Assembly: GCA_003552325.1 (NCBI GenBank)
Contig: PUKM01000216.1
Location: 1 to 13,895, forward strand
Length of the DNA stretch: 13,895 nt
DNA from: Natrialbaceae archaeon
Lineage (GTDB): Archaea; Halobacteriota; Halobacteria; Halobacteriales; Natrialbaceae
Direction: 5' to 3'
Position 1 is the stretch's first letter. Every line of letters begins with the position of its first letter. The translations under genes were made by a program, and so were the position numbers. Positions 12,605-13,895 of the stretch are shown here, one piece after another. Below the pieces are notes generated by a model, which was not told the DNA's origin, ran no database searches, and saw only the letters and a list, made by a program, of their open reading frames with translations.

Positions 12605-13456
12605 TCACACGAGGCGGGCGAACAATAGATAGCCAGTGTGACCAACAGGGGCGGTCGAGGGCCGTGAGCCACGGTCGTCGAACTGCATCTCGCGCTGGAT
12701 GGTTTCACGGACGAAGATATCCGAGAGCCCCGCCTCTCGAGCGGCTTTTGTCGCGGCTTTCGCTGTCTCGACGAAGGGGCTGTAGACCGCCACGAATCCA
12801 CCTTCGACCAGCACCGCCGGGACGCGCTCGACGAGTTCCGGCGCGTCTCCAGTATCGAGCGTGACCACGTCGAAGGGTGCCTCGGCTTCGAGGGCGTCGA
12901 GCTCCTCGAGGAGGTTCCCCGTCCGAACGTCGACGGCATCCTCGAGGCCACCCATCGCCATGTTCTCGCGGGCGACGTCGGCGAACTCCGGATCACGCTC
13001 GTACGTGACCACCGTTGCCCCCGCGTTGGCCATCGACGCGGCGAGGACGCCGGTGCCGGTGCCGGCATCCAGCACGCGATCGCCAACTCCGATACCGGTT
13101 TCCCCGATGATCAGGCCGACATCTCGCGGGACCATCGGGGCACCGGTTCGGGTGAAGTGGTGAAACTGGTCCGGTCCTCGCAGTCGCCGGACGCGGAATT
13201 CGGTTCCGAGATGCGTCTCGAGTGTGGCCCCTGGCTCGACATCTGTGGGGACCTCGAGGATGCCGAGGTCGGAGCCGAACTCCTCGCCGGGACGCACGAG
13301 GTGTTCCCGGTCGCCGTGGACGACGAGAACGGGCTGGCGCGTGGCGGGCGAAGTGTCCGACCCGTCGGCCGGTTGTGGCGCCTCGTCGGAATCCGATTCC
13401 TCTTTTGATTCCTGCTCCGGTGTTGACGCTGCAGAACCTGACTCACCGTCTTCCAT
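12605..13456 (-). CDS. trmI: tRNA (adenine-N1)-methyltransferase TrmI
   Basis: This SAM-dependent enzyme makes m1A at position 57 and/or 58 of the tRNA T-loop in archaea. The 283-residue product has an acidic, Ser/Pro-rich disordered N-tail (residues 1-40), a small N-terminal beta domain (VLVVHGDREHLVRPGEEF onward), then the Rossmann methyltransferase fold: SAM motif I VLDAGTGTGVLA (128-139), the ribose-binding acidic residue in TYERDPEF (Glu153), VTLDTGDAPE (motif IV region, about 198-207), and SPFVETAKAATKA. The frame extends 14 codons further to 13498, but that would overlap NAC. The ATG at 13456 starts 4 bp after the NAC stop and is preferred. NAC and trmI form an operon, with no separate promoter seen. 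Confidence 0.9.
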   Translation of the reverse strand: MEDGESGSAASTPEQESKEESDSDEAPQPADGSDTSPATRQPVLVVHGDREHLVRPGEEFGSDLGILEVPTDVEPGATLETHLGTEFRVRRLRGPDQFHHFTRTGAPMVPRDVGLIIGETGIGVGDRVLDAGTGTGVLAASMANAGATVVTYERDPEFADVARENMAMGGLEDAVDVRTGNLLEELDALEAEAPFDVVTLDTGDAPELVERVPAVLVEGGFVAVYSPFVETAKAATKAAREAGLSDIFVRETIQREMQFDDRGSRPSTAPVGHTGYLLFARLV

Positions 13457-13460
13457 CTGC

Positions 13461-13844
13461 TTACTCGAGTCGGTCGACGGCCGCCGCGAGGTCACCATCG
13501 ACGGCCTCGAGGGCCGCTCGAGCGTCTTCGTCGCTCACGCCGGTCCGGGCGGCGACGATTTCGACGTCGGAGTCAGGAATCTCCTCGTTCCCGCTCGTCT
13601 CCTCGGTCCCACTGGCGGTAGCCTCGAGGCTGCCACGCTCACGTTCTTCTGGTTCGCCAATGACCTGGTAGGTCTCTTGTCCGCGGGCATCCATCTTCGT
13701 GACGTCGGCGTCGGTGAAGACGAGGTCGTGATCCGCCGTGCGGATGATGACCTCTTCGGCGTCGATCTCGTCGACGTCGATCCCCATCTGTTTCATCATC
13801 TGTTCCATCTTGCGCGGGTTGAGTCCGCCGCCTCCTCCAAACAT
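13461..13844 (-). CDS. nac: Nascent polypeptide-associated complex protein (archaeal NAC)
   Basis: Archaeal NAC is a homodimeric ribosome-associated chaperone meeting nascent chains at the exit tunnel. The 127-residue product starts MFGGGGGLNPRKMEQMMKQM, the typical archaeal ribosome-binding N-terminus. The NAC beta-barrel runs to about residue 64 (DAEEVIIRTADHDLVFTDAD), followed by an acidic linker (66-92) and a C-terminal UBA domain (DVEIVAARTGVSDEDARAAL, ending AVDRLE). The ATG at 13844 gives the family N-terminus; nine more upstream codons are open but are not family-like. A TATA-like box lies 28 bp upstream. It is first in an operon with trmI. Confidence 0.93.
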   Translation of the reverse strand: MFGGGGGLNPRKMEQMMKQMGIDVDEIDAEEVIIRTADHDLVFTDADVTKMDARGQETYQVIGEPEERERGSLEATASGTEETSGNEEIPDSDVEIVAARTGVSDEDARAALEAVDGDLAAAVDRLE

Positions 13845-13868
13845 ACTCGAGACGTTGCCTGCCGCGGG

Positions 13869-13875
13869 CAAAAAC
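13869..13875 (-). promoter_or_regulatory. TATA-like box of the nac-trmI operon
   Basis: On the minus strand this reads GTTTTTG, centred about 28 bp before the nac ATG at 13844; the window ends 20 bp beyond it. Confidence 0.4.
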
Positions 13876-13895
13876 CCACCGGAAGCCGACTGAAA

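Noticed and set aside
1..13895. Defence islands, toxin-antitoxin pairs, transposases or an integrase
   Set aside because: No reading frame on either strand shows the motifs of these families; recognised genes are housekeeping or small hypothetical ones.

Overview
The window looks like chromosomal DNA from a haloarchaeon, most plausibly a member of the Natrialbaceae-like group (inference). It is GC-rich and the proteins are strongly acidic. CTCGAG is very frequent and CTAG is rare by eye. Most genes carry a TATA-like box centred about 24-30 bp before the start codon with no Shine-Dalgarno motif, as expected for leaderless haloarchaeal mRNAs. Archaeal marker proteins are present: transcription factor S, archaeal NAC, SepF, RtcB and an archaeal TrmI. 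I used the TATA-to-start distance to choose most start codons.

Layout: (1) 1-585 is the 3' part of a formyltetrahydrofolate deformylase gene (purU), convergent with a MATE-family exporter (598-1995). (2) After a 460-bp non-coding stretch with two candidate promoters and several dyads come threonine ammonia-lyase (ilvA), RidA and a small two-helix membrane protein on the + strand; ridA has its own TATA box. (3) tRNA-Ser(GGA) at 4472-4553 is followed by two further copies of its 3' end, which look like attachment-site scars. (4) Then come a small single-helix membrane protein and, convergent with it, the cell-division protein SepF. (5) An AT-rich divergent region leads to a Tat-exported subtilase with a 45-residue uninterrupted Asp/Glu tract, then a DUF1028 protein. 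(6) A PUA-domain protein diverges from a small Cys-rich putative zinc protein. (7) The RNA ligase RtcB diverges from a GHMP-fold protein resembling beta-RFAP synthase. (8) Two short genes follow: a small acidic DUF5789-like protein and transcription factor S. (9) The window closes with a minus-strand operon of NAC followed by TrmI.

Functional links: IlvA releases reactive enamine/imine intermediates that RidA hydrolyses, so their neighbourhood makes chemical sense. NAC and TrmI are 4 bp apart and clearly co-transcribed. The rest is mostly housekeeping (one-carbon metabolism, tRNA processing and modification, transcription fidelity, division).

I see no defence system, CRISPR array, intact transposon or integrase. 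The items most worth a second look are the tRNA 3'-end repeat cluster, the complex ilvA leader, the acidic-tract protease and the RFAP-synthase homologue.
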